Shown here piece by piece: positions 21,201-30,965 of a DNA stretch of 64,000 bases; within the stretch, counting starts at the first letter, position 1, and each line of letters starts with the position of its first letter. Origin of the DNA: Porphyra umbilicalis (Eukaryota; Rhodophyta; Bangiophyceae; Bangiales; Bangiaceae); NCBI GenBank assembly GCA_002049455.2, contig KV918802.1:62001-126000 (forward strand). The letters run 5' to 3'. Below the pieces are notes generated by a model. The model worked only from the letters and a program-made list of their open reading frames with translations, was not told where the DNA came from and searched no databases. A program made the translations under genes and the position numbers.

Positions 21201-22439
21201 GTCAAGACGGCTTTCCTCAACGCCAAGATGGACAAGGAGATGTACATCAACCTTACGGATGGCACCGAGCCGGGGGAGGCACATGAGGCCTTGCATCTCA
21301 ACCTAGCTCTGTATGGGACAAAGCAGGCGGGGCATCTGTGGGGCATCAAGCTCGACAAAGAGCTCAAGGCTATGAGGGCGGTCCGGTCCAAGGTGGACCC
21401 GTGCCTCTACACGTGGAGCCACCCGGTGCACGGGCTGGTTTACATCCTCGTCTACGTGGATGATCTCATCGTTGCGGGCAAGAGCCTCGACGGGGTTCAG
21501 GCGGTCAAGAACTTGGTGTCGGCGACGTTCGACGTGCGCGACATGGGGGAGGTCAAGGACTTCATCGGCATGAAGGTAATGCGAGACCGGGAGGCCAAGA
21601 TGCTCACCCTGAGCAGCCCGGGGCATGTTATCGCACTTCTTGAGGCTTTTGGGATGTCCAACTCCACGCTCAACAAGACGCCAATGGTGTCGGGGGCAAA
21701 GCTGGCCAAGACGGGGGAGAACCTCTTGCCCGAAGGCAACCGATATGCCGAACTTGTCGGCTTCGTGCTCTATCTGTCAACAACGACGAGGCCGGACATT
21801 GCCTTTGCCGTGGGCGTGCTGTTGCGCTACATGGCCTGCCCCGAGGAGGACCACATGCGCGCGGCCAAGGGGGTGCTTCGGTACCTTCGCGGGGCTACGC
21901 GCCTCGGGGTCGCGTACGGCGCCGACAAGCCTCTCCAAGGGTACGTCGACGCCGAAGCGGCGGGCGACGTTGACGCTCGTCGGTCGACGACGGGTTTCAT
22001 CTTCACCCTCAACGGCGGGCCGGTCTCGTGGAGGAGCAAGCGCCAGTCGACGGTGGCGACGTCGACGGCTGAGGCCGAGTACGTGGCCGCCGCGATGGCG
22101 ACCAAGGAGGCACTTTGGCTCCGCCAGCTTTTATCGGCGCTTGGCGTCGATGGCGGCGCCGTTCCCTTGGGGGAAGACAACCAGGCGTGCCTAGCGCTCG
22201 TCAACAACCCCGAGGCAACGGGGCGCACCAAGCACGTGGACGTTGCGTACCACATGGTGCGCGATTACGTGGCGCGCGGCGAGGTGACCTTATACTTCCT
22301 CCCGAGCGCTGAGATGCCCGCGGACGGGCTCACCAAGGCGCTGCCGGGGCCGGCGTTCAAGGCCTTCCGTGACGCAGCTTGTGTCGGGCCCGACTTGGGC
22401 ATGGCGCCGGGAGCGCTTGAGCCGGACCCGGCGTGCTAA
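18267..22439 (+). pseudogene. Ty1/Copia polyprotein (gag-PR-IN-RT-RNaseH) with four in-frame TAA/TAG
   Basis: One frame runs from ATG 18,267 to TAA 22,437-22,439, about 1,390 codons, with no frameshift. Order: gag (KVWAVYCRAQLIKEKVW), zinc knuckle at about 18,939 (C-Y-stop-C...GHMKRDC), protease (VLDSGATNHMA), GAG-pre-integrase (LWHRRFNHLGFENF), integrase D-D-E (HTDVDGPL; RHDGAKEYVS; NGKAERANR), reverse transcriptase (FDETWAPV; DVKTAFLNA; YVDDLIVAGKS), RNase H (GYVDAEAAGDVDARRSTTG; TAEAEYVAA; EDNQACLAL). Internal stops are TAA 18,321, TAA 18,945, TAG 20,391 and TAA 21,054. The first and last fall on Tyr positions of family motifs (NYxxW; RYKARLV). All catalytic residues remain. Either a young copy inactivated by point changes, or stops that are read through. 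Confidence 0.92.
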
Positions 22440-22702
22440 GGCACGTCATCACACTGCCCGGCTTTGGGGCGCTAAAGTTCTTTAGCGCATCCAGCTGGGC
22501 GGGCCCGGGCGCCGATTTCAAGATTTCGGGCCCGAATGTCGCGGCCTGGAAGATCGTTCCGGACCCGACACGTGGCGTAGACGTGGCGACGACGTGGCGG
22601 CATCGGCGACATGTGGCGCCGTTGCAACACGTGACGCTGTCGCAACACGTGGCGTTGTTGCAACACGTGGCGGTGGGGCAAAAGGGCTTTAGGCCCTCTT
22701 GC
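22440..22702. repeat. Copia 3' flank: palindrome and CACGTGG cluster
   Basis: At 22,469-22,488 lies a perfect hairpin, GCGCTAAAG and its reverse complement around TT. At about 22,567-22,675 the words ACACGTGG(C) and GACGTGGC recur six or more times, several as GCAACACGTGGCG. This could be 3' untranslated or LTR sequence of the Copia element. No matching 5' copy is present to prove it. Confidence 0.5.
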
Positions 22703-23010
22703 GGTGGGGCCCGACGGACCGGATGTGGTCGTACGGGCACCCGGACGGGTCGGGCGTGCTTCAGGCATCTGCCCGGACCTGCCTGGGCCCTATCCGAGGT
22801 CGGTTGAGAAACCGTCTTTTGGAAGGGGTCTAAAGTGCTCTAGCCCCGGGGCAGATGTGCCATTGTGGGGGGTGGTGCCCGATGGACCGGCTGGGGTCGT
22901 ACGGGCACCAGGAAGGTCTTGGGGTGCCTCTGGCACCCTCGCAGGCCGCCCTGGGCCCCATCCGAGGTCGGTTGAAAAACCGACTTTCGGAAGGGGTCTA
23001 AAGGGCTTTA
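22703..23010. repeat. ~168-bp hairpin repeat array, left half
   Basis: Units start at 22,703 and 22,871 with GGTGG(T/G)GCCCGA(T/C)GGACCGG. Each contains GAGGTCGGTTGA(A/G)AAACCG, a seven-base-pair stem with a GAAA-type loop, then TCTAAAG..CTTTAG, a second palindrome. The array stops at TTA 23,008-23,010, where a Harbinger-type element is inserted, and resumes at 28,504. Removing the insertion restores a 167-bp spacing and the full second palindrome. Confidence 0.85.
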
Positions 23011-23950
23011 GAGCGGTACCAACAACGTCCGCATCGCGCCAGTTCCACATAAATTCAGAGCGCCACGTATGTCGTCGTGTATGCCTGTGATTGGGTGTCG
23101 AGCCACGGCGAGCTCTTTACGAAAGGGTTCCACAAAGGATCTGGCGGACCCAATGTATTTGATGAAAAACGGGGGCTACTGTATGAATTTGTTTGCAGAA
23201 TGCGAAGGCGACGTTGGTGGTTGCAACCTTCCGAACTCACGGAACCAGACATCTCGCATCACCGTGAGAAGGGCGCTGCGTGTCCCCCGTCAGTCGTCGT
23301 CATTTGAGCGGCCGATCATCCTTCAATCGTCCTTGACTGGATGACACGGATCAGGTTCACATGTCCATTCTAGCGTGAATATGCAGTCATTCCGGCGATC
23401 ATCCGTCATGAGACAGACACGTTTCAGGTCACCACGCGCCTCAGAGTGGTCGAAGCGCCGTCATCTGATCAGATTTCCGTTTTCTTCGGGTCGACTCGCT
23501 CCCGAAGGCGACGGCGACACCTACGTTGTGGGGCCAGCCGTGACGAAATGGACGAGCCGGAGAACGTCACTCGAATATCCACTGAGGGCACGGCACGTGC
23601 ACCGCAGTTGACGGTGACTCGTCCAGGATGCCCGTTTCTGTCCTTGGAAGTACAGGTCTGCGGGGCCTTGCTGTCCACCATCACACTGGGATAATAGCAG
23701 AAAGGTCCTGGGCGGGCCCGTTCTCGGGCCGAGTGAGGTGGCCCTCACGTTGCCGGTGTTGGACCACGCCCCACCAGGTGTGATGACAACCCGAGGGAAC
23801 GGTCGCAATTGGACCTGGGTTGTGCTGAAGAGATTCTTCACTTCCCACTTCTGAGTCCACTGGACACGGCACGCGCGGATCATTAGGCACAGCGGTGGAC
23901 GTGCAAGGCGCCATTGTGAAGGCCTCCGACCAGGCCACGTCGTCTCTACC

Positions 23951-24409
23951 ATGGAGCACCCGCACTCGCACTTTGCCGCCAGCGCAAGCAGCGCGGCTGG
24001 CCCCCGGCGTGCCCGCGCGGCCGGCATCGAGCGTGTCGGCGCGGCCGGCCTCGAGCGTACCCGGGAGGCCGGCCTCGAGCGTGCCCGCGCAGCCGCCCGA
24101 GAGGGGGCGTGCCGTCTCCCTGGTATTCTCTCGAAGAAGGCACTGTCTGCAAGACACCGGCGCCGGCTGGCGCAGGCCATTCGCATGAACTACGCCGCCA
24201 CGATGTCCTCGGACGAGGCTACCAACGGCACCCGCAGCACGGTGTTTCGATCGTCGACGGCAGCGGACGGGTCGGTGTCGGCGGACAAGGCCACCGAAGC
24301 CTGCAACCGCACGGCGACTGACGGCGGTGTGACTGATGTGGACGTCGACCGCCAGCAGGCCAAGGTAGAGGCTAAGGTCGACGTCCACTTGGAGGACACT
24401 GCGTCCTGA
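23951..24409 (+). CDS. small hypothetical protein with Ala/Glu/Arg repeat
   Basis: ATG 23,951 opens 152 codons ending in TGA. The first third contains an imperfect eight-residue repeat (RAAGIERV, GAAGLERT, EAGLERA). It arises from a GC-rich ~24-bp DNA repeat at about 24,015-24,095. The rest is hydrophilic, with LSARHRRRLAQAIR and an acidic end (DVDVDRQQAKVEAKVDVH). No domain is recognised. It lies inside the 23.0-28.5 kb element. The reverse strand is also open here, so coding is only moderately supported. Confidence 0.35.
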   Translation: MEHPHSHFAASASSAAGPRRARAAGIERVGAAGLERTREAGLERARAAAREGACRLPGILSKKALSARHRRRLAQAIRMNYAATMSSDEATNGTRSTVFRSSTAADGSVSADKATEACNRTATDGGVTDVDVDRQQAKVEAKVDVHLEDTAS

Positions 24410-24871
24410 AGACGCGCTGCAACGCGCTTTCTCTTGTAGTGACAAGTGTGCACGAGCGGCCCTTGCCGGGCCGCCTGCGCCGGCCCACGCCGGGCCGCCT
24501 TTCTCGTCACTGCGCTGCTCTTATTTGGCTTGAGCCGTCTAGGGGAGGGGAGCAAGCGGGCACAGGGCAGGAGAGGTACGAGAGGAGGGCCGTCTGCTGT
24601 ATGAGAGGGCCGTCGGCCGTATGTAATCTTGCTGCTATCGTCTCTTCGTAGTCTGTTTGGTGTTGTATCTCTGCGGCGATGGTGGACAGCCTGCTGTGTT
24701 GTAAATCGTTTTTTTTTGTCAGCCGGCCGAGTACTGGCGCCAAGAGACTTGAACAGGGGGCTCGAGGATAGCAGGAAGTATGATATGGCGGGAGGCGGTG
24801 GCGGTCGCGGCTGTGGAATGACCGTCGACCCCCTGATGGGTCTGCCGCAGTCTCACAGTGACAAGCCCCCG

Positions 24872-24992
24872 TAGCGACGGCAGCCTCGCCGTCAAGGGCA
24901 CGACGGCAGCCTCGCCGTCGAGGGCACGCTGCGCAGACCTTCACGGGGCCGAAATCACCGAGCCTCATCACGGGGGCGGCTTCGCCGTCGCG
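24872..24992. repeat. short hairpin repeats GACGGC..GCCGTC
   Basis: Two direct copies of CGACGGCAGCCTCGCCGTC, spaced about 27 bases, start near 24,875 and 24,901. A diverged third (GGGGGCGGCTTCGCCGTCG) is at about 24,972. Each can fold as a six-base-pair hairpin. Confidence 0.6.
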
Positions 24993-26010
24993 GGGAAACG
25001 TTGTCTCCAGTGAGACTCGGCCGAGTCAATCCAAGGCCACGAAAGCACTGCCGCGCGGCCGTTTTTGCCGCGGTTTGCAATCAACAAATCAAATGATAGG
25101 ATACAATTTCGGTAGATCAGAAGAAATATTGCTGATCCCCTAATTCTGTCCTCATCGCCCCGGAACGGTAGTGGAACGGCAATGAATGCAGATCTCTCAT
25201 TGGTCGAGCAGTCCGACAGCAGTGCATGTCCGGCCCGATCTTTACAGAATGTGCCCGTACGGCCCCCAATCGCACAATCGACGCCTTCGTTTTTCTGCAC
25301 TTTTCTGCGTATCTCCCAGAAAATCTCGATATCCCAACGATTGCGGGCCGGTTGCTCCCTTGACACGGAAGGGATCGGAAGAAAATCTCAAGGAAAAGAA
25401 GGATCTCGGTTCTGCACGGATGTGGCGGAGGGAGAGCCAATAGGACGCCTCAGATTCGTGCTGAGCAGCTGTTTACGGCTGCGTTTAACCAATAGATGGC
25501 CAGTTCCACAAGAACCGTACCGCCAGGAACCGTTCCTGGTCGACGAGGACAGAATTGGGGATCAGCAATATCACAAATCTCGGCTGGCGTGTGATGCGGT
25601 TGCAACACGCGTCGCAATCCAAAAATAGTCGGATCAAGTGGGGTGGTGTGCCTCCACGACCGGACCACAGGCGGTGGCCGAATACGGGTTTTGGTGGACC
25701 GACTCGATCTGAGACCCAGTGGCCCCAAATACGTTGTGGGCGGGACAGCGGCGTTGAGCCCTTGCTGACGCAGGGCACCCAGTGTCAGCCAAACGGTCCG
25801 CTTGCGTGAACGGGAGGGACCATCAAGAGCCAGGCAAAGATGCTCGGAGATCCACTCAAGGCTGTGCACGTGCATGAATGTTTACATTGCTGGTGTCCGA
25901 GGTTCTAGCGTCGGGATACGTGGGCTGCCGCCCCTGCCTCGTGTCTCACCTGAACGTAGCGTAGCAAGGACCATGACCCACGCATGTGCTCGTTGGAGAG
26001 GGCTCAATAC
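24993..26010. other. element interior, no gene seen
   Basis: Mixed, partly AT-richer sequence within the inserted element. Short frames on both strands lack recognisable features. Confidence 0.35.
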
Positions 26011-26216
26011 CAGACAGCTGACCACACAAACCCATCTCTTTTTGCCTGCCGACGCCGGTGGCCGCGCAGCCAGGGTGTTTACTTTCTGGAGAAGAATGGC
26101 CGCAGAGTATAGCCAGACAGCTGACCACACAAACCCCGCTCTGTCTGCTTCGCTGACGTGGGGGGCCGCGCGGGCCGGGTGTTTTTTTGGCTGGAGAAGA
26201 ATGGCCGCAGAGTACG
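26011..26216. repeat. tandem duplication, ~103-bp unit
   Basis: Two copies, starting at 26,011 and 26,114, begin CAGACAGCTGACCACACAAA and end GGAGAAGAATGGCCGCAGAG. The middle part differs by short indels. Confidence 0.85.
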
Positions 26217-26564
26217 GTCCTTTGGGGGCCCATAGACTTGTTTTCACGCTGCGTGAGTCGATGTGGAACAGACACGCGACGCGAGGCCCCAGAAGGCGAT
26301 AGGAGTAGCCAGGCACGCACAGCGGTGGGGGGTGCGAGAGGGGTCTGGTGGGGTGATTCGACGGCATTTTAGCACCCCGCTCGGCGCCCACGAGGACCTG
26401 AACGCCCGCCACCCACCGTTGCCACAGACACGCCGGACCCCACTCCCACGCTGTGCACGCCAGATGCGCACCCCTATTGTGGCCACGCGCGTGGCCAAAG
26501 TCGAGCGCGCTGTTCGTGAGCACGGCGACGGGGCCACCACTGGGGGCCCGATACCGGCGCCGCC

Positions 26565-26834
26565 CACCCGCGCCGGCATCCGTAAACGGTCCTCAAACTC
26601 GTCCTCGCCGTACACAGGCGGCCGCCCGTCTACACCGAAATAGTCACGCAGAATGGAAAACGCACCCAGGTCAAAATCACGCTGCCGATTAGGTCGGCGC
26701 CCGCGTCGAGAGCTCCCCGCACGTTTGCGCACATGACCCGCACATACGGCTAGCCGTGCACGGCGCGCTCCAAAGCAAGCTCGTGCGCCCAGAACCGCCG
26801 CAAGCTCCAGCTCGTCCTCACCCGCCTCATCCAT
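26565..26834 (-). pseudogene. truncated Harbinger transposase, N-terminus only
   Basis: ATG at 26,834 (reverse strand) opens about 90 codons homologous to the N-terminus of the transposase at 52.4 kb. Shared blocks are DEL.LAAV.GAR, RRPNR.RDFD, LRDYFGVDGRPPVYGE and FEDRLRMP. Homology stops just after this, before the DDE domain, and the frame continues as unrelated sequence. Upstream on the same strand is the GGTGGCGCAC satellite. This identifies the surrounding 23.0-28.5 kb insertion as a Harbinger derivative without catalytic capacity. Confidence 0.8.
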
Positions 26835-26877
26835 GGCCTGTCGGCCACAAGTTGGCCGAGCAAATGCTACTTGACAA

Positions 26878-27545
26878 AGATGGGTGTCACGACGGTGGCG
26901 CACGACGGTGGCGCACAACGGTGGCGCACGACGGTGGCGCACGACGGTGGCGCACGACGGTGGCGCACAACGGTGGGCACGACGTCGGTCGGTGGGTGGC
27001 AGTGGGCAGCGGTGGGCGGCGATTGGCCGCGGTGCGCGGCGGTGCGCGGCGGTGCGCGTCGAGCTACCGCAAAGAAGATGGGCGTGACGACTCTGGCGCA
27101 CGACGGTAGCGCACGACGATGGCGCACGACGGTGGCGCACGACGGTGGCGCACGACGGTGGGCACGACGTTGGTCGGTGGGTGGCAGTGGGCGGCGGTGG
27201 GCGGCGGTGCGCGGCGGTGCGCGTCGAGCTACCGAAAAGAAGATGGGCGTGACGACGGTGGCGCACGACGGTGGCGCATGACGGGACGGTGGCGCACGAC
27301 GGTGGCGCACGACGGTGGCGCACGACGGTGGCACGACGTCGATCGGTGGGTGGCAGCGGGCGGCGGTGGGCGGCAGTGGGCCGCGGTGCGCGGCGGAGCG
27401 CGTCGAGCTACCGCAAATAAGATGGGCGTGACGACCGTGGCGCACGACGGTGGCGCACGACGGTGGGCACGACGTCGGTCGGTGGGCGGCAATGGGCGGC
27501 GGCGGGCGGGGGCGGGGGGCGGTGGGCGGCGGCGGTGCGCGTCAT
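26878..27545. repeat. 13-bp minisatellite in ~125-195-bp higher-order units
   Basis: The basic word is GACGGTGGCGCAC, repeated three to five times per block. Each block is followed by GGTGGGCACGACGTCGGTCG, a GGGCGGCGGTG tract and GTCGAGCTACCG. The next block starts AAGATGGGCGTGACGAC. Four such higher-order units begin near 26,878, 27,076, 27,241 and 27,420. All frames encode low-complexity peptides, which I do not treat as proteins. Confidence 0.85.
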
Positions 27546-28477
27546 GCGGACGCACCAGGCGCACGGCATATAAAAAACAGTCGCCAGACGCTGCTGCTGC
27601 CGCCCCCCCCCCCAAATCAGGCATGCTGGTGGGGGTGCAGGCACCACCACCGGTCCCAGGCACCCGATGGCTGGTCCGCCAACAGTGCGGGGCCCGGCAT
27701 CGCACGCCCATACGACGTGTGGCGCGGCGCGGTTCCACAAATAATCCGTGCGTGGACACAACCCAGAGTGCTGAGCACAACAGGTCCCCAGAGGGCCGTG
27801 ACGCAGTCATATCAGGTCCACTCCGAAGGTGCGCGGCCCACAGCGCATGCGACCTGTTTTGTGCGTCCACGTCTCTCTTTTGGCCTCGCGAGACGCGGTG
27901 TCAAGCAACGTACGCTTTCAATGTGACCCACCGAGATAGAGGCCGTTGAAGACACTCGGCAGGGGTCGAGGAAGCCGCCACATGGCAGCACAAAGCGACC
28001 TGTTCGAGATTCGTGCCCCACGCGAAGTGATAGATGACCTGGGCTTGGTCATACTGCGCGTGACCGGTCATTCAGTCACCTCTCGCTGGCCCCCGCGCCG
28101 GATCAAATCACGCTGTGCGATCAAACGACGCCACACGTGGCCACGATCGCGGTCATCATTGAGAGTCGTTTGGCTTCGTTTGGCTTCGTTCCGTCCATGA
28201 CATCACTCAGATTCATGTCAAACTTCTCGACACAGTCGCGAACGGGCGCTCGGGATCCGCATATCGGCCTTCTATGTGGAGAACGCGCCGGCATTCGCGA
28301 ACGCTCCCGTACCCCCCGCCTGTTATCCGGTTGGACTTATCCCAATCTTCTAAATCGTTTCTGGTGCCTTTGTGGACAGATCCGGCTCGCTGACGTTGTC
28401 GGTGATCACTCAGGCTGCGTTTTTCCACATAGAGCGCCACGTGGGGCCACGTGGGACACGTGGGCCCATATTTTGTG
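27546..28477. other. element interior, no gene seen
   Basis: Includes a C-run near 27,601-27,612 and, close to the right end (28,436-28,468), three CACGTGG motifs, two of them full CCACGTGG palindromes. These are candidate subterminal sites of the inserted element. No gene is recognised. Confidence 0.35.
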
Positions 28478-28503
28478 GATGCGGAACGTTGTTGGTACCG
28501 CTC

Positions 28504-28884
28504 TTAGACCCCCGGCGAGAACGGTCATTTAGGGGTGGTGCCCGATGGACCGGATGGGGTCCTACGGGCACCAGGGAGGCCCGAAGGTGCCTCTGGCATC
28601 CTGGCGGGCCTGTTTTGGCCCCATCGGAGGTCGGTTGAAAAACCGACTTCTGGACATGGGGCTAAAGGGCTTTAGACCCCCGGCCGGAACGGTCACTATG
28701 GGGGTGGTGCCCGATGGACCGGGTGGGGTCCTACGGGCACCAGGGAGGCCCGGAGGTGCCTCCGGCATCCTCGCGGGCCTGTTTTGGCCCCATCGGAGGT
28801 CGGTTGAAAAACCGACTTCAGGACATGGGGCTAAAGGGCTTTAGACCCCTCTGCCTGAAGGGGGTCTAAAGGGCTTTAGACCCC
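28504..28884. repeat. ~168-bp hairpin repeat array, right half
   Basis: Starts with the TTA duplicate of the target, then units at 28,534 and 28,703 (169 bp apart). Each carries GGTCGGTTGAAAAACCGACT and GGCTAAAGGGCTTTAGAC. The array ends in a perfect palindrome at 28,861-28,884, GGGGTCTAAAG and its reverse complement around GG. Confidence 0.85.
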
Positions 28885-29210
28885 TCGGTCGGATCGTCCC
28901 GGAAGAGCCTTGCACGGACATTCGATGACGGGAATTCGACCGGATGGCTGCAATTATCCCTGGGGTACTGGGGGGAGTGTGAAGTGTACTTTCGCAGTCC
29001 CTCAGGTACAATTGGCCCTTGCGTAAGTCGTAAGTCGTTGTATTTGTCTGGTGACACTGCATGTACTTATTTGTAGATCTTTCGGCGGGGAACCCGTTAG
29101 GGGTTGAGCTCCGGGAGAGATTTGTGTGGGGAGCGGCGCCTTGAGTGTGAGGCTGTGGGCGCCCTCCGGAGGTGCGGGAGCTGCCCTAGGAGGTGTAGTG
29201 CGGGCCTTGT
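28885..29210. other. spacer, no gene seen
   Basis: Contains two adjacent GTAAGTCGT words at about 29,022-29,040. It probably includes 3' sequence of the reverse-strand gene that follows. Confidence 0.3.
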
Positions 29211-30133
29211 CAGCCACGCCATTGGGGGTGCCTGGGAAGGCGCTGAGGCAGAGGCGGCCTGGAGGATATCAGGCGCGCCTTCGCAGGCCTGGGGACTCCG
29301 TGCCTAGTAAAACAACGCGCCCACTCAACATCATCGACTTCACAGCAAGCAAACGCCAACCCCATGTTGATGACCTGACTGCCGTTGTCGTCCCCGTCAG
29401 AGAAGAAGCCCAGTCTGTCTTGAATGTGGATCCACCGATCTTGGGGGGCGTCCATGGGGCTGCCGCCCTGGCACATGCGACTAATGGCCGCGTGCAAGAC
29501 CGCTCTCGTGGGCGCCAGGTGCTCGTCCAACTTGATGGCCATGTTGTAGAAGGCCTCCAGCATCCGTGCGAGGAAGGCCACCTTCGAATTGTCCATGATG
29601 CCGAGCGACCGGAAAAACTGCAAGTACTCCTCGTCGGCGTCAGTGGGGACGGCCCCGGCACCGACCTCCATCGTCTGCAAAACCAATCACCCGGCTACGC
29701 ACGAGGAAAAGAAAGCACAAGCAGCAGCATGACAGAGCCGTCAGCAAGCTGAAGGGAACGGGAAGAGAAAGCACACCAGCGCGGACCGCGAGGCACTATC
29801 GGAACAGTGACTAGCAGCACGGCAGTGCGCCCCCAGTCACAGAATACAATGACCACCCGACACCGACAAAACGCGGGGAGCACATGGCCACACCGGGGAG
29901 AACGCTCGACGCTCGGGGGAAACAAAAGGGAAGCGCGTGAGGCGGGTGTTGGACAGTACACGACAGAAGGGCGGCAATGAACTTACCGGCAACAGCTCAA
30001 ACACCGACAGCGACCACTCAGCAGTGCCGGGTGCGAGGGAACCGCGCGCAAGGGTGCACAATGCCGCTCCGCCGGAATGAGACGCACGCCAGGGGAAAGC
30101 GGCGCCATTGTAGTGGGCGCGACGACGGTGGCG
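29211..30133 (-). CDS. spliced unknown gene (two exons seen)
   Basis: On the reverse strand an exon ends at 29,987 (AEWSLSVFELLP) against donor GTAAGT (29,981-29,986). The next exon begins at 29,674 after acceptor GGTTTTGCAG, and the reading frame is kept across the 312-base intron. Exon 2 encodes a well-formed helical protein: EEYLQFFRSLGIMDNSKVAF, LEAFYNMAIKLDEHLAPTRA, then WIHIQDRLGFFSDGDDN, ending at TGA near 29,211. The upstream exon opens after a TGA near 30,135 and has no ATG, so a first exon is missing. The family is not recognised. It may be host or element-borne. Confidence 0.5.
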
Positions 30134-30825
30134 TCAACGAGGACGGTATCAGCGTCCACCGGGCGCGCACATCGGGGTGGCGGATTCGGTGCGCCGGCGT
30201 GGGGACCGATCCGATCGGTCCAGGGCCGTTGAGCTGTCCTCGACGACAGTGGGGACCGATTCGGCACCCCGACCGGAGATCTCTATTGCCGGGCCGCAGT
30301 GCTGTGTGGCCCCAATCGGTCCTGATTGCCAGCGCCAATGTCGGGGATGCGCCCGAAACCGAAGGAATCTCATTGTTGATTTCGTCAATCGACCAGCGCA
30401 TCCGGCCTCCCCCCGAGGCGCGCGGAGCGCGCGCGCCCCCCCCCCCCCCACCGCGTTTTCACATCGCATACTCACGCGAATGTCATGTGAAAGCTGCACG
30501 GCGCATTTCCTAACTCCCAGCTCAGCGCACGCGCGAACAAACACACAGCGTTTTATCCCCGATTCCTTAAAACTGAGAACTGCCAGATTCGAACTCGCCC
30601 ATCGACGGTTCGCAGAACTGTCGCACATTGATCATGCGATCAAATTATGCCCACTTTTTGTAGATCTTGGAGACAAAGCCCGCAGTGGAGTTCAGAAGTG
30701 CTCGAAGACCATCTGCACCGATATTCAGTGGGAATCATCGTCACACCAGCACCTGCAGATTCGGCAATTGTCCGGCGAAGTTGCTGCCCCATGCTCATGA
30801 AAGATCATTCCGATTCGCTGGTTCT
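30134..30825. other. no gene seen; C13 run
   Basis: Has a run of about 13 C near 30,436-30,448, and is AT-richer to the right. No conserved frame. Confidence 0.3.
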
Positions 30826-30965
30826 GATCGTTCTGCGTATCGTGCTGAGAACTGTCTTGAAGTGGGAGTAAGATCATCCTGAGGATCGTGCTCAGGACTG
30901 TCCTGGCGTCGGAGTACAATCATCCTGGGGACCGTCGTCATAGATTGAGTGAACGAGTGCGCAAG
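30826..30965. repeat. short tandem repeat, ~46-bp unit
   Basis: Three diverged copies contain ATCGTGCTGAGAACTGTC / ATCGTGCTCAGGACTGTC / GACCGTCGTC. Each is followed by a GGAGTA(A/C)(G/A)ATCATCCTG segment. Confidence 0.5.

Larger units (their letters stand above)
23011..28503. mobile_element. Harbinger-type element inserted in repeat array (TTA duplication)
   Basis: The left end reads GAGCGGTACCAACAACGTCC and the right end, reverse-complemented, reads GAGCGGTACCAACAACGTTC. The inverted repeats match over about 24 bases with one indel. TTA flanks both sides (23,008-23,010 and 28,504-28,506), the 3-bp duplication typical of PIF/Harbinger. The end sequence resembles the TIR of the complete element at 51.3-60.9 kb (shared GAGC and CCAACAACGTC). 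Inside are only a transposase N-terminus, a small ORF, two duplications and a satellite. It is therefore a non-autonomous or decayed 5.5-kb copy. Confidence 0.88.

Noticed and set aside
22440-23010. 3' LTR of the Copia element
   Set aside because: No sequence here repeats the bases before the primer-binding site (ending CTCTCAACA), and the 168-bp repeats have no copy upstream of the gene. An LTR is possible but unproven.
26244-27870. His/Arg-rich ORFs across the GACGGTGGCGCAC satellite
   Set aside because: Pure translation of the satellite in different frames. Only the 90-codon transposase fragment inside has homology.
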